The notes under the pieces were generated by a model. The model was given only the letters and a program-made list of their open reading frames with translations. It did no database searches and was not told where the DNA came from. The translations under genes were made by a program, and so were the position numbers. Shown here in pieces: positions 24,179-33,195 of a DNA stretch of 47,333 nt. Each line of letters begins with the position of its first letter. The first letter of the stretch is position 1. Source of the DNA: Alphaproteobacteria bacterium (GTDB lineage: Bacteria > Pseudomonadota > Alphaproteobacteria > UBA9219); the NCBI GenBank assembly GCA_028691835.1, contig JAQUYN010000002.1, positions 1 to 47,333 on the forward strand, given 5' to 3'.

Positions 24179-24904
24179 TTAAATGCGAAGGCCAGCCAAC
24201 GCGAAGCCAATGTCGGCCAGCGTGTCGTCAGGCGTGGATGGGGCAACCAGCGTTAGAACGTCGCCAACCGCAAAGTCGGTATTGCTGGCGCAAGTGAAGG
24301 TCGCGGTTGTGGCCGCAGCCGCAAAATCCATCGTGGCAAACTGCGCGCCGTTCTTGCGAAGCAGGAAGGACACCGCGCTGGTCGGAGCCGTGGCCGCCAC
24401 GCCCTTACTCGGAGCCAACCCAGCCAGAAACCGCACAGGGCGGGGCATGGGGAAGCGAAGGATCACGCTTCCCGCACTTGGCTTGCCGACGAAAGAGCCG
24501 CCAATGTCATAGGGCGCGGCCACACCAGCCTCAGCCACCACCGAGAAATCCGACCCGTTGCAATAAAGGAGTTTCCGCTCACCACTCCCCACAATAATGG
24601 CGGTGCCGGATGGAGTCTTGATCGAAAGAGAGAACCCTCCCGTCGTGCCGTTTTCGACGAAGAGCATCTTTGCCCGCGCGGGAAACGTGATGATCCGCGC
24701 TGCTGCGAGAGCACCCGTGAATTTGAGGGCCATGTTGCCGAGCATTTGCGCGTCGGTCAGCGTCAGATTTGCGTCCGATAGCGCGATGTTCGTGAACTGA
24801 CACAGGGCCTTGTCTAGCGCATCAAAAGCCGTGTTCGCCGTGACCTCCTTTTGCGCTTGGGCGGCGGCTATGTGGTCAATCAAAAGATTGGGCGTTGTCG
24901 TCAT
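24179..24904 (-). CDS. DUF2793-like phage tail protein
   Basis: The 241 aa protein opens with LLIDHIAAAQAQKEVTANTA, close to the AQAQKEVT motif of DUF2793 proteins in alphaproteophages and gene transfer agents. A beta-rich C-terminal half follows (receptor-binding-like, with repeated Ala/Thr strands). It starts 3 bp after the last codon of the interrupted hub gene. A tail-tip or host-recognition role is inferred from family position. Confidence 0.65.
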   Translation of the reverse strand: MTTTPNLLIDHIAAAQAQKEVTANTAFDALDKALCQFTNIALSDANLTLTDAQMLGNMALKFTGALAAARIITFPARAKMLFVENGTTGGFSLSIKTPSGTAIIVGSGERKLLYCNGSDFSVVAEAGVAAPYDIGGSFVGKPSAGSVILRFPMPRPVRFLAGLAPSKGVAATAPTSAVSFLLRKNGAQFATMDFAAAATTATFTCASNTDFAVGDVLTLVAPSTPDDTLADIGFALAGLRI

Positions 24905-24907
24905 GGC

Positions 24908-25315
24908 TTAAACCGTGGCCTTTCCGGCGTAACCACGCCCGATGGTGCTGTTGATTTGATAGACGGCTATGGACAGGACGCTTTGCGCCGCGCCAAAGTC
25001 AGTTACTTGATCGACGGCGGTGTAACTTGCCGTTGTGGTGGTCGCGGTAATTGTCCGCATCACCGCGCTTCCGTTCAAAATGTCGATCTCATAGGCTTCC
25101 GCATCTTCAAACTGGGGTACGTCAATGTTGTCGAGCCATTCACCGTGCCAGCGTGGGCGGCGCACCCAATTCAGGGTTAGATTGCCGGAGCCATCGCGGG
25201 TTCCTTTAATGTGAACGGGGGAGAAGCACCGCAGGCTGGCCGCATTGAACTTCTGGCTCGTCTGCGCCGCATCGTCCCAATCGCCGCCAGAGGGGATCGC
25301 TTTGTAATAGGAAAG
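24908..25315 (-). pseudogene. C-terminal part of the tail hub gene, downstream of an in-frame amber codon
   Basis: Directly after the TAG at 25316-25318 the same frame stays open for 135 codons. It encodes the normal C-terminal end of this tail-hub family: YYKAIPSGGDW, FSPVHIKGTRDGSGNLTLNW, AYEIDILNG and an end at GRGYAGKATV. In relatives this part is continuous with the upstream part (ATEIGLxRYYKAV-like). It is therefore either lost by a nonsense mutation, made by read-through, or the result of a sequencing error. There is no strong independent start. Confidence 0.75.
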
Positions 25316-28117
25316 CTACCTGATCTCTGTCGCTGCCATCGCCATGCGATAAAAGCCATCCGTGGCCAGCACAACAAAGCGCTCGCCGAGCTTGTGCGTC
25401 CCCGTGGCCCATTCCGTGCCCCGTCGCCCACGCAAGAGGCCGGAGAGTTCGTAAAGGTTTTCGGCCAAGAGCGTGGCGTTACGCCATTGGATCAGCTCTT
25501 CGCCCAAAACGCCGACATTGTTCCAGTTCAAGACTTCCAGCGCGGTCTTGCTGTCTAGAGTCCCGTGGCTTAAGGCAATCTGAACCTTGTTTGTCTCATC
25601 CCATGACCATGAGCTTAAGGGACTGGCCAGAACGCTTGAAGCCCAGCCGAACGCCGGAGCCGCCGAGCCTGTTCCGACGATGCTCCATGTCAAAGCGTCC
25701 GGTGAACGATAGAGGCTCGCGCTGCCATCGTTTTTGAGCGCCAACGCGTAATAGAGGCCCAGCCCATCATCTTCAGCGCGTAGCATAGGCAGATCCATCA
25801 CGAAGGCCGAGATGGGCGTTGAGATAGGAATGATCGTCGATGGTATGGCCACGCTGGTTCCTTTGGCCGATGAGCTATATGCGATTTCATCCTCAGCCAC
25901 CGCCTTGCAGGCCACGATATTGTTACCGCCAAAATCCACCTGCGTCAGGCGCAAGGCCAACGTCGCATCGGGCAAGACCACTTCAATCACGTCCGTTGGA
26001 TCAAGGCGGAGCCATTTAGGGGGCAGGTTAAAAGTAAAGGCGTTCCGCTCTATCCATGCACTGGTCAATGTTTTATCCGCCACCTGTGCCGCTTCATCCG
26101 CCGATAGGGCAATCGAAAGCTCCACCGTCTGTTGATCCTTGGTCGTGACGGCATTGCTGTTGCGCGAGGCATTTTGCGTGTTGCTTTGATAATCGCGGGC
26201 GGGGTCGTAATGCGTCAGATCAATGCGTTGTGGCAATTCCAGTTCTTGGGTGCGCGTCTCAGTCACGCGCAAAGGTTCATCGCTCGAAGCGCCTTCCACT
26301 GCGCCTAGATCGTCATAGGGCACAACCGCCACATTTGATCCACCGCGCGGGGTAAAACGCAGCACCCCGTCCGTTTCTACGGCGTCGATAAAGAACGCAC
26401 CGAGCAAAGGTTCAATGGCATCTCGCGCCGAGGCGCGGCGGCTCATGACGTAACCCCGCACCGATTGGCTGACCTCGTTGGTCAAGATGTCCGTTTGCGA
26501 AAGTCCAGCCCTATGGCACAGGTCGGAAAGGATCGAAGATAAAGCCACCTGATCCGAGCCGTAGCGTTCAAGAGGATATTTGATCTCGCCATCGTTGGTC
26601 ATGATGACCGCACTATGCGTAAACTTCTCATAGCAGCCGGAGAAATGCGTGGCTGCCGTCGGCATAAGGGGCATAAGGTTGATCGTTTTCTCGATCCGCA
26701 TACTGACCAGATCGACCAGCGTTGCCGAAAGATCATTGACCGCCCAAAGCCGTCCCTTTTGCGGAAAGGCATAATCTGATTGCAACGTATAGCCTGCGGG
26801 CAACGCCACATTGTCTACAAACCCAGCAAAGCCGTTATCGGGATGCCATTTAACGATCCGCTTGAGCAGGTTCATCTTGAAAAACAGGTGCCCCGTCGTG
26901 TTGTCCCAAAAGAGGACATTGGGTGTCTGTCCAGATGTCCAAGCCGCTACATCCCATTCCGCCACGTCGCCATTGCCAAGAATGTCCACGCTCACACGCC
27001 GAATTTTATCGGAGGCCGCTTGCCAGTAACGTCCATCGGCATCGGCGCATAGAGGCGCTTCGTCGTTGCTCGGAAACCACGGCGACAGGTCAACGATCAG
27101 ATTAAAATCTAAATTGTACACACACCGCGAACGGTGCGCGAATATCTTATCGCCCAGCACAAAGCCCGTCACGCTAAGGTCTACGCGCTTGGTGCTCTTG
27201 GCTACCATCGCCAGCGTATCGGGATGCCGCTTGCAAAGGTGCATCCCCACGCCATAGGCATCCGTGGCATGATACAGATACCCCTCGCTGTCCAAGCCGC
27301 GCAAATCGCCATAAGCGTCGTTTACCAGCGGCGTATTGAGCGCCAGCGTGTTGTTGACAAGATCGTATTTAAAGATGCGCGTTGAGTTCATACCAATAAG
27401 ATGCCCACGCGCGGGATCGATCACGCCACCCTCGCGGAACATGCCGGAGATCTTCGGCAAGATCACGGCATCGCAAGCCATCGCGCCGGAAGCCACGACC
27501 TCCGCGCTGATATTGGGAATGCGGTTGGCAAAGTCGACCAACTGCAAATCTGTAAAGGACAAATAGCAAAGCCCCCGATAGGCGGGCACATTGCCCGTGC
27601 CAAGGTGCATTTCTATTGTGCTGTCGGGCTGTTGGTCTTCGCCGCCTGTATGGATACGAACAACGCCCGGATACTTCTCGGTTGCCTGTGTGTTGCTGGC
27701 TGTCGCATCGTAAATGAGTTTTGTATCCGCCCACACGCGCCGCACCGTTGCCGCTGGCCCTGCGCAAAGCCCTACCGCGAACGAGACTGAATAAGTATAG
27801 CTCGTTTGTGTCGAGCTACCCCCGCCGCCACCTTTGCCACCGCTTTGGCGCGTGACGTGGCGCGTCTCTTTGAGCGGCGTTGCCCAGATAATGTTACCGG
27901 ACACCCGCATGGTGCCATAAACCAGCTGGATTGTGCCACCATAGGTGGAGGTCTGAACGGATAGATCGCTTATGCGCGATCCCTCGACGTTTGATCCCTT
28001 GTTGCTGCCGAACAGCAGATTACCCAGAACAACACCAGCCATCCAGCCGATGGACGCGCCGATCCCAGCGGCAGAAGTCAAACCAGCGCCAACGAGACCT
28101 AAAGCAAGAACGGCCAT
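25316..28117 (-). CDS. Phage tail-tip hub / host-specificity protein (interrupted by amber stop)
   Basis: The 933 aa protein begins with a hydrophobic glycine-rich stretch (LGLVGAGLTSAAGIGASIG), then GTIQLVYGTMRVSGNIIW and a GGKGGGGGSSTQTSYTYSVS loop. This is typical of the gp15/TipJ-like hub of alphaproteobacterial siphophages and gene transfer agents. The middle part includes NGEIKYPLERYGSDQVALSS and RASARDAIEPLLGAFFIDAV. It ends at LRGRRGTEWATGTHKLGERF...ATEIR followed by TAG, about 135 residues short of the family end, which continues in frame. It is preceded by the frameshifted NlpC/P60 gene, as in the gp13-gp14-gp15 order. Confidence 0.85.
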   Translation of the reverse strand: MAVLALGLVGAGLTSAAGIGASIGWMAGVVLGNLLFGSNKGSNVEGSRISDLSVQTSTYGGTIQLVYGTMRVSGNIIWATPLKETRHVTRQSGGKGGGGGSSTQTSYTYSVSFAVGLCAGPAATVRRVWADTKLIYDATASNTQATEKYPGVVRIHTGGEDQQPDSTIEMHLGTGNVPAYRGLCYLSFTDLQLVDFANRIPNISAEVVASGAMACDAVILPKISGMFREGGVIDPARGHLIGMNSTRIFKYDLVNNTLALNTPLVNDAYGDLRGLDSEGYLYHATDAYGVGMHLCKRHPDTLAMVAKSTKRVDLSVTGFVLGDKIFAHRSRCVYNLDFNLIVDLSPWFPSNDEAPLCADADGRYWQAASDKIRRVSVDILGNGDVAEWDVAAWTSGQTPNVLFWDNTTGHLFFKMNLLKRIVKWHPDNGFAGFVDNVALPAGYTLQSDYAFPQKGRLWAVNDLSATLVDLVSMRIEKTINLMPLMPTAATHFSGCYEKFTHSAVIMTNDGEIKYPLERYGSDQVALSSILSDLCHRAGLSQTDILTNEVSQSVRGYVMSRRASARDAIEPLLGAFFIDAVETDGVLRFTPRGGSNVAVVPYDDLGAVEGASSDEPLRVTETRTQELELPQRIDLTHYDPARDYQSNTQNASRNSNAVTTKDQQTVELSIALSADEAAQVADKTLTSAWIERNAFTFNLPPKWLRLDPTDVIEVVLPDATLALRLTQVDFGGNNIVACKAVAEDEIAYSSSAKGTSVAIPSTIIPISTPISAFVMDLPMLRAEDDGLGLYYALALKNDGSASLYRSPDALTWSIVGTGSAAPAFGWASSVLASPLSSWSWDETNKVQIALSHGTLDSKTALEVLNWNNVGVLGEELIQWRNATLLAENLYELSGLLRGRRGTEWATGTHKLGERFVVLATDGFYRMAMAATEIR

Positions 28118-28568
28118 CAGGATTTCTCTGTGAAGTATGGGTAACGATAGGCCGCAACGATCCGCCGTTGCCAGCTTTCATCCAACGCATGTTCGACCAC
28201 TTTGCCGACACCCGAATAGCTGTGGATGATGCCTTTGTCCGTAATCAGCGCGACATGCTGCGGCTCACGGCCCCACGCCATAAACAGAATATCGGCCAGC
28301 GTTGCATCGGCAACAGGGATAGGAACGAGCCATGTCGCCAGCCCCTCGCGCATGCGGCGGCTGTTGGGCAGCATAGAGTAATTGGCGAAGGATTGCGCCT
28401 GTGGCGAAGCTGGGTCATAGTCCACAAGCTTCAACGCAACGCCGACCCCTTAATCAAACCAATGCAATCACAACCCGCGCCCTTAACTGAGGCTTGATAA
28501 TGAAAGGGAGTGCCCAGCCATGCGCGGGCTTCGGTTACCGCGTCCATGCGAGAGAGATTATTTGCCAT
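28117..28568 (-). pseudogene. NlpC/P60 phage peptidase split by a one-base frameshift
   Basis: The first 45 codons from the ATG at 28568 (MANNLSRMDAVTEARAWLG) carry the catalytic cysteine in GCDCIGL, then run into TGA at 28431-28433. The rest of the domain continues in the -1 frame to 28117, with ADILFMAWGREPQHVALITD holding the catalytic histidine, and VEHALDESWQRRIVAAYRY. The frames join at a run of four G residues (C run at 28446-28449 on the + strand). One more G, or a -1 slip on AAGGGG, restores a continuous protein. Without it the peptidase is inactive. It would cut cell-wall peptides during DNA entry. Confidence 0.75.
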
Positions 28569-29400
28569 CGGGATAACTCAAAACAGCGTCCGCGCCGGGG
28601 ACATGGGGTTCACCGCGAAAGTTCACGGCATTGTTAAAACGCGAGCAGCACATTGAAAACGACTTATCGCAGCCGGGCTGAACGGCGTACCCATCACCAA
28701 CAGCAATATCGGAAGGCATGGGCAAAAAGAGCGCAATCGTGCCGGAAGCAAAACAGCGGATTTCCATCTTACGGCCAACATTCGCGCCGCTTGTCCATGT
28801 GATAAGCCCGCCGCTCCAATACCCATCGGCCTCCGTGCGGGCGGTGTCGGTAAAGCCGTAACGATCTTCTGCCGTCGTGACCGTACTGGCCACCGTCAAA
28901 GCAGCCAGATCAATCTTGCAGCAGCTATCGCCTAAATCGGCGCGGCAACTGGGTGTATAAAGCTCGCCGATTTGTTGTGAAAGTGCTTGTGTCAAACCAC
29001 GCAGCTCGGCTTTAAAGATTGTGTCTTTGAGTTCAATTTGACCGACAGTGCCGCGCTTGAGGATGATCTTGCCCTGCGAGAGCGCAGCCCAATTGACGAG
29101 AAAGATCAGCACCTCGGCGTTATCCCAAATGCCAGCCCGCAGGTCGGGCGCAGCCAAGGCTTCGCTGTCTAGCGCGCTTTCAATATCAAGATTATCGACG
29201 GACAAATCAGAAATCGTATGGATGGCCGAGCGCGTGTAGCCCGTCCGCGCTTCATACACGACATTGTCGATAGTCAAATCCCGATCAAAGTCCGTAAAGC
29301 CGAACACTTCACCATCTTTGCGCGTGACCTTCCAACAGGTCGCAAGGGTGGTGGTCTCTCCCGCTATATGCGCAGCAAGTTGGGTGGTGGTTGATTTCAT
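28558..29400 (-). CDS. DUF2163 / BR0599-family phage tail protein
   Basis: The 280 aa protein opens with LAAHIAGETTTLATCWKVTRKDG, then FTDFDRDLTI, and contains the QALSQQIGELYTPSCRADLGD segment. The C-terminal region is cysteine-rich (PGCDKSFSMCCSRF, then NFRGEPHVPG). These are the hallmarks of the gp13-like tail component of gene transfer agents and related siphophages; the cysteines may bind an iron-sulphur cluster. Its stop overlaps the start of the NlpC/P60 gene by 11 bp. It is the expected neighbour of DUF2460. Confidence 0.88.
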   Translation of the reverse strand: MKSTTTQLAAHIAGETTTLATCWKVTRKDGEVFGFTDFDRDLTIDNVVYEARTGYTRSAIHTISDLSVDNLDIESALDSEALAAPDLRAGIWDNAEVLIFLVNWAALSQGKIILKRGTVGQIELKDTIFKAELRGLTQALSQQIGELYTPSCRADLGDSCCKIDLAALTVASTVTTAEDRYGFTDTARTEADGYWSGGLITWTSGANVGRKMEIRCFASGTIALFLPMPSDIAVGDGYAVQPGCDKSFSMCCSRFNNAVNFRGEPHVPGADAVLSYPDGK

Positions 29401-29404
29401 GGGA

Positions 29405-30004
29405 TCACACGCGAATTTCTATGATGGAAATATCAGACCATTGGTGCAAATCAATCTGCTCGATGGTTACGGCCATGCTGTCGGTGTCGAAGCGCACGGG
29501 CACATCAAAATCAAAGTCAACGGTGACGGCAACGCCCTGAGCTGGAGCGACCGTAAATGTCAAAACGCCCGTCGCCGTGTTGATTGACCAGCCGGAGGGT
29601 TGCAAAACGCCGGCAAGGTACGGCTTTACCGTTCCAAGAACGGGCTTCGTAATTGTCCTCGTTTCATTGCCAGCGCCAGAAGTATACGTTTTGACAAGCT
29701 GAAAAGTTTTGTTCGCTCCATCGCCCACGCCGATGGGCTGGGCTGTAGCGCGGTAATCCGTCCAATCCTTAAACCTGAAGCCAAAGGCGCGGCCTTTGCG
29801 TGCCCGAAAGAAGGCAATCAAGATATTGAGCTGTGCTTGGTGCTTAAGGCCAGAGGCTACGTTCCACTTGCCACGCGCTGTCGACCAATTTGCGTTGCGT
29901 TGCTCATGCCCCGACGCCATCGAGACAACGGTCGTCAGATATTCCGGCCCGCCCGTTGCCCCATAGGCAATGTCGTCCGGAAAGCGGATTTCGTGAAAGG
30001 TCAT
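29405..30004 (-). CDS. DUF2460 phage distal tail protein
   Basis: The 199 aa protein starts FHEIRFPDDIAYGATGGPEYLTTV and has the NANWSTARGKWNVASG and FFRARKGRAFGFRFKDWTDY motifs characteristic of DUF2460, the gp12 position of gene transfer agents. It ends in a beta-rich FDVPVRFDTD region. It lies 3 bp downstream of the tape measure gene and 4 bp upstream of the DUF2163 gene. It forms the ring between tail tube and hub. Confidence 0.9.
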   Translation of the reverse strand: MTFHEIRFPDDIAYGATGGPEYLTTVVSMASGHEQRNANWSTARGKWNVASGLKHQAQLNILIAFFRARKGRAFGFRFKDWTDYRATAQPIGVGDGANKTFQLVKTYTSGAGNETRTITKPVLGTVKPYLAGVLQPSGWSINTATGVLTFTVAPAQGVAVTVDFDFDVPVRFDTDSMAVTIEQIDLHQWSDISIIEIRV

Positions 30005-30007
30005 GGC

Positions 30008-32548
30008 TTATAGATTCCTTCGCGCACGATTAATCCCTCGCGCGGCTTCCGCTGAAACCTGTGCTTGGCTGGCACGGAAACTATTCGCATCTGGCGTGGA
30101 GATGTTCATCACAAGGTTGATCGGGGAGCTTCTGCGGCTGTTTTTAGACAATACCTCTTCACCGCGCTCAAGAATGGCGGGAACCTCATTCGGTCGAAAT
30201 CCAGCGATGCCTCCGCTGTGATAGCGTGGCGCTCCGGCGAAGACATAAGATGGGACTTGCCGCGCGGGAGCCGTTTCTCCCGCTACGCCGCCTTCGTGGA
30301 AGATCGAGCCGAACACGCTGTCCAAAAACCCGCCGCTTTCCATACTGCCGCCGATCATCTTGGCCAGAGGTCCCGTGATGGATTGCTGCACGACCATGCG
30401 CGTGATGTCGGCGACGATACTGTTGGCCAGATCATTGAGGCTGTTCAAGCTAATTTCACCGGAGGTCACCATGTTTACGATGGCGTCTTCGGTCGCCTTC
30501 ATCGCTTCCGAAAAGGCTTTCTCGACGGCATCGGCTGTGTTTTCTCCTTCCTTCTGGTAGGCGCGGAAGGCCCGAATGGCTCCGGCCTGCGCGTCCGTGC
30601 GCCCGCCCAGTTGCTCGTCGTAGGCTTTGTCTTTTGCCTTGTTGAAGACCTCTTGGCTGATCGCGCCGATGCGTAGCATCTCTGTCAACCGCGCAATCTG
30701 GTCGGCGTAGGCTTCCGTCGCAGTCCGGGATTGTTCGGTCAGCTCCTTGCCGTCCTGCTTGAGCTCGTCGAGTTTCTCTTGCGCTTCCTTTTGATCGAAC
30801 AGCGCGGCGGAAAGTTGCCGTGTGCGCTCGGCCTGTTCCTGCGTGGCAGTGATCGGCAGCTTTGAAAGCGCGTCCTGAACGAAAGCCTGCTTGGCGGTCA
30901 CGCCGAACTTGGCCATTTCTTTGTTCAGGTCGTCGATGATTTTATGCGCGTCTTTGAACGCTTTTTCATCAAACAGTTGCCCAGCGAGATTGCGGGTCGT
31001 GCTCTTGTCCGCATCCGTCGCCTTGGCCGACAAGCGCGAGACAGCCTGATCAATGAACGCCTGCCGCTCGTTGCTGATGCCAAGCAGCTTCTGTTTCAGA
31101 TCGTCGATGACCTTCTGATTGGCGTCCGTTTCCTTTTGCGCGGCTTCCGCGATCGGCTTCTGAATGGCTTCGATTTGGCGTTTGGCAAGCTCTTCGGCTT
31201 GTTTGATCGCGTCATTGACTGCGCCTGTATTGCTGCCGTCCGTTTCGCGCAAGGCGTTCAGGTTCGCCTTCGTCTTTTCAAGTTCATCGTTGATCTTGGC
31301 GATCTTCTCGGCGGGATCATCCACGAGTTTGGCCAGCGCATCGTCAATGCCTTTGCGCGTAGAAAGAAGAAGATCGGCGCGTCCTTCCTTAGCTGCGGCG
31401 GCCTGTCCGGCCTCAGCCTTTGCTTTTTCCACAGCGGCGGCATCCGCTTCCTTTTTGGCCTCCGCCGTCAACTTTTCGATCTCGGCGCGCAGGCTCGCGA
31501 TTTTTTCCTTTTGCTCCTCGATCAGGGGCGAGATGTCCATCATCAGCTGGGGATCGAACTTATTCAGCTTTTCGAGCGTTTCCTGCGCTTCGGACAGTTC
31601 CTTTTGCGCGTCACGGATTTTGACGGCGATGGGCGTCTTGCTGACCCAGCCAATGGTAGTCTCGAAAGTCGAAGCAAGCGTGTGCAGGACGCTTTGCACA
31701 GCGCCGCCCACAGTTTCTGTCTGGCCGATGGCCTTGAGCATATCGCCCCACGCAACAGAAAGGCGGTGCGCCGCGCCTGTTAGTCCTTGCGTTTCTGCCC
31801 GCGAAGCGCCGCCGACTTGCTGCTCCAGCGCGGCGAGGATCAGCTTTTGCGCCTCGGCCTTCTTGCCCGTCTCGACCAGCTTGGCGATGACGTCCTTTTG
31901 GGACTCTGTGAAGCTAACGCCCACGCGCTTTAGAGCCGTGATGCCCGTAATGGGGTCTTCCAGCGCCTTGCCAAGCTGCGTGACGGACGAGCGCAAATCC
32001 TGCCCGAACACGGCGGCCATATCCTGCGCGAGGTGAATGGACTGTTTGAACGTGTCGCCGGACACGGAACGGAATGTCGCCATGATAGCGGCAGCGCCCT
32101 TAACGTCTTCGGCGCTGGTCAGCGCCGAAGGCACCATCTCCTCAGCCATGTCGGCGATTTCGCTGCCCGTCAGCCCCGCTGCGTAGCCCGTGGCTTTGAG
32201 CACGCCTTGCGGACGGTTTTGCGCCTGTTCGGCCAGCGCCGCTTCCTCGAAACTCTTCTTAATGCCTATGGCCAAAACGGCAAGCCCGGCGGCAGCCGCA
32301 AGTCCAGCTGGCCCCAACGCCGCCAGCCCTGCGCCGAGCGGCCCCATCTGGCTCGACAGGCCAATAGCCGCGCCCTTCATATCATTGGCGGCGGCGTTCA
32401 GGGCGATCAGGCTTTTAGAGGCAGGTTTTCCGGCAAGTTCGATCTTCTTGAGCGACTTTTCGCCGCACTCCCCGATCTCCTTTAGCTCGGCCTTGACCTT
32501 GCCGCCGTCCATAACGGCAAGCCGGATCGAGAGATTGCGTTCAGCCAT
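30008..32548 (-). CDS. Phage tail tape measure protein
   Basis: The 846 aa protein begins with a typical tape-measure start (LSIRLAVMDGGKVKAELKEIGE). A hydrophobic Ala/Gly stretch follows (GPLGAGLAALGPAGLAAAAG), then long coiled-coil repeats rich in Ala, Glu and Lys, and a C-terminal INLVMNISTPDANSFRASQAQVSAEAARG segment typical of tape measure ends. Length sets tail length, so a full gene would give a tail of about 120-130 nm by the usual rule. It is the outermost phage gene in the window: upstream of it lies the opposite-strand kinase, not tail-tube or head genes. Confidence 0.88.
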   Translation of the reverse strand: MAERNLSIRLAVMDGGKVKAELKEIGECGEKSLKKIELAGKPASKSLIALNAAANDMKGAAIGLSSQMGPLGAGLAALGPAGLAAAAGLAVLAIGIKKSFEEAALAEQAQNRPQGVLKATGYAAGLTGSEIADMAEEMVPSALTSAEDVKGAAAIMATFRSVSGDTFKQSIHLAQDMAAVFGQDLRSSVTQLGKALEDPITGITALKRVGVSFTESQKDVIAKLVETGKKAEAQKLILAALEQQVGGASRAETQGLTGAAHRLSVAWGDMLKAIGQTETVGGAVQSVLHTLASTFETTIGWVSKTPIAVKIRDAQKELSEAQETLEKLNKFDPQLMMDISPLIEEQKEKIASLRAEIEKLTAEAKKEADAAAVEKAKAEAGQAAAAKEGRADLLLSTRKGIDDALAKLVDDPAEKIAKINDELEKTKANLNALRETDGSNTGAVNDAIKQAEELAKRQIEAIQKPIAEAAQKETDANQKVIDDLKQKLLGISNERQAFIDQAVSRLSAKATDADKSTTRNLAGQLFDEKAFKDAHKIIDDLNKEMAKFGVTAKQAFVQDALSKLPITATQEQAERTRQLSAALFDQKEAQEKLDELKQDGKELTEQSRTATEAYADQIARLTEMLRIGAISQEVFNKAKDKAYDEQLGGRTDAQAGAIRAFRAYQKEGENTADAVEKAFSEAMKATEDAIVNMVTSGEISLNSLNDLANSIVADITRMVVQQSITGPLAKMIGGSMESGGFLDSVFGSIFHEGGVAGETAPARQVPSYVFAGAPRYHSGGIAGFRPNEVPAILERGEEVLSKNSRRSSPINLVMNISTPDANSFRASQAQVSAEAARGINRARRNL

Positions 32549-32568
32549 AAGTCGTGTATCCTTTATGG

Positions 32569-33195
32569 ATGCAAATAAAGAGTTCTAAAACAGCGCCTTA
32601 CCTCATTGCTGTCGGCGGTCACACCGGAACCGGCAAAGCCACGCTCGCCTATGCGTTGCGCGAAGAGTTGCCGATCCTGCGCGAGGCCATCGTTCTTGAA
32701 GACGATTTGGTCCGCCGCGAACTGCTCGGCGCTTCGCTTGCCGATACGCTTGATAATAAGGCCTATACGGATGATGTCTCTGCGCGTGTCAGCGCGTCGA
32801 TCAGGCAAAGTACCGTCGAGGCGCTTGCCCAAGGAACTAGCGTCATCAACGCCTCAGGCTTTTTCTCCGAAGCCGCTCGTCCGGCCATTGCAAAACTTGC
32901 TGCGGATCATGATGCGGCATTCATCGGTTTGTGGCTCATTGCCCCTCGCGCCGTTATGGAAGAGCGGATCAATCGACGTTTGATCGAACGAGAAAAAGGC
33001 GTTGGCCTGAAAGTTGAAGACGGTCATGCCTCAGACGCATGCGTTGCTGTCATCGACAAATTCGGCGATATCGGCGTGCCGAACGACGCGCAATGGCGCA
33101 AAATTGACGCAGGGCGACCGAAGGACGAAGTCCTCGCCGAAGCCTTAAAGATCATAGATGGCAACACGGCTGCGCGTGGGCGTTTCAATCCCTGA
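32569..33195 (+). CDS. P-loop kinase domain protein (AAA_33/zeta-like)
   Basis: The 208 aa protein has a Walker A motif GHTGTGKAT near residues 15-23, VLEDDLVRRELLG as the lid/base region, and GLWLIAPRAVMEERINRR. It ends with SDACVAVIDKF and WRKIDAGRPKDEVLAEAL. This pattern matches the small kinase domains often fused behind aminoglycoside-phosphotransferase-like domains; zeta-toxin kinases are more distant. A GTG at 32554 is an alternative start. No antitoxin gene is adjacent. Its 3' end overlaps the opposite-strand phosphatase by 51 bp. The substrate is unknown, probably a small molecule. Confidence 0.7.
   Translation: MQIKSSKTAPYLIAVGGHTGTGKATLAYALREELPILREAIVLEDDLVRRELLGASLADTLDNKAYTDDVSARVSASIRQSTVEALAQGTSVINASGFFSEAARPAIAKLAADHDAAFIGLWLIAPRAVMEERINRRLIEREKGVGLKVEDGHASDACVAVIDKFGDIGVPNDAQWRKIDAGRPKDEVLAEALKIIDGNTAARGRFNP

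Noticed and set aside
24908..25165. Separate 85 aa phage gene
   Set aside because: It is only the last part of the hub C-terminal domain; the frame is open back to the amber codon and homology starts before its first ATG-like codon.
31164..32036. Serine-rich 290 aa frame on the + strand
   Set aside because: It is an antisense shadow of the alanine-rich tape measure gene with no ribosome binding site.
32569..33195. Zeta toxin of a toxin-antitoxin pair
   Set aside because: The motifs fit a small-molecule kinase domain better and no epsilon-like antitoxin gene is adjacent.
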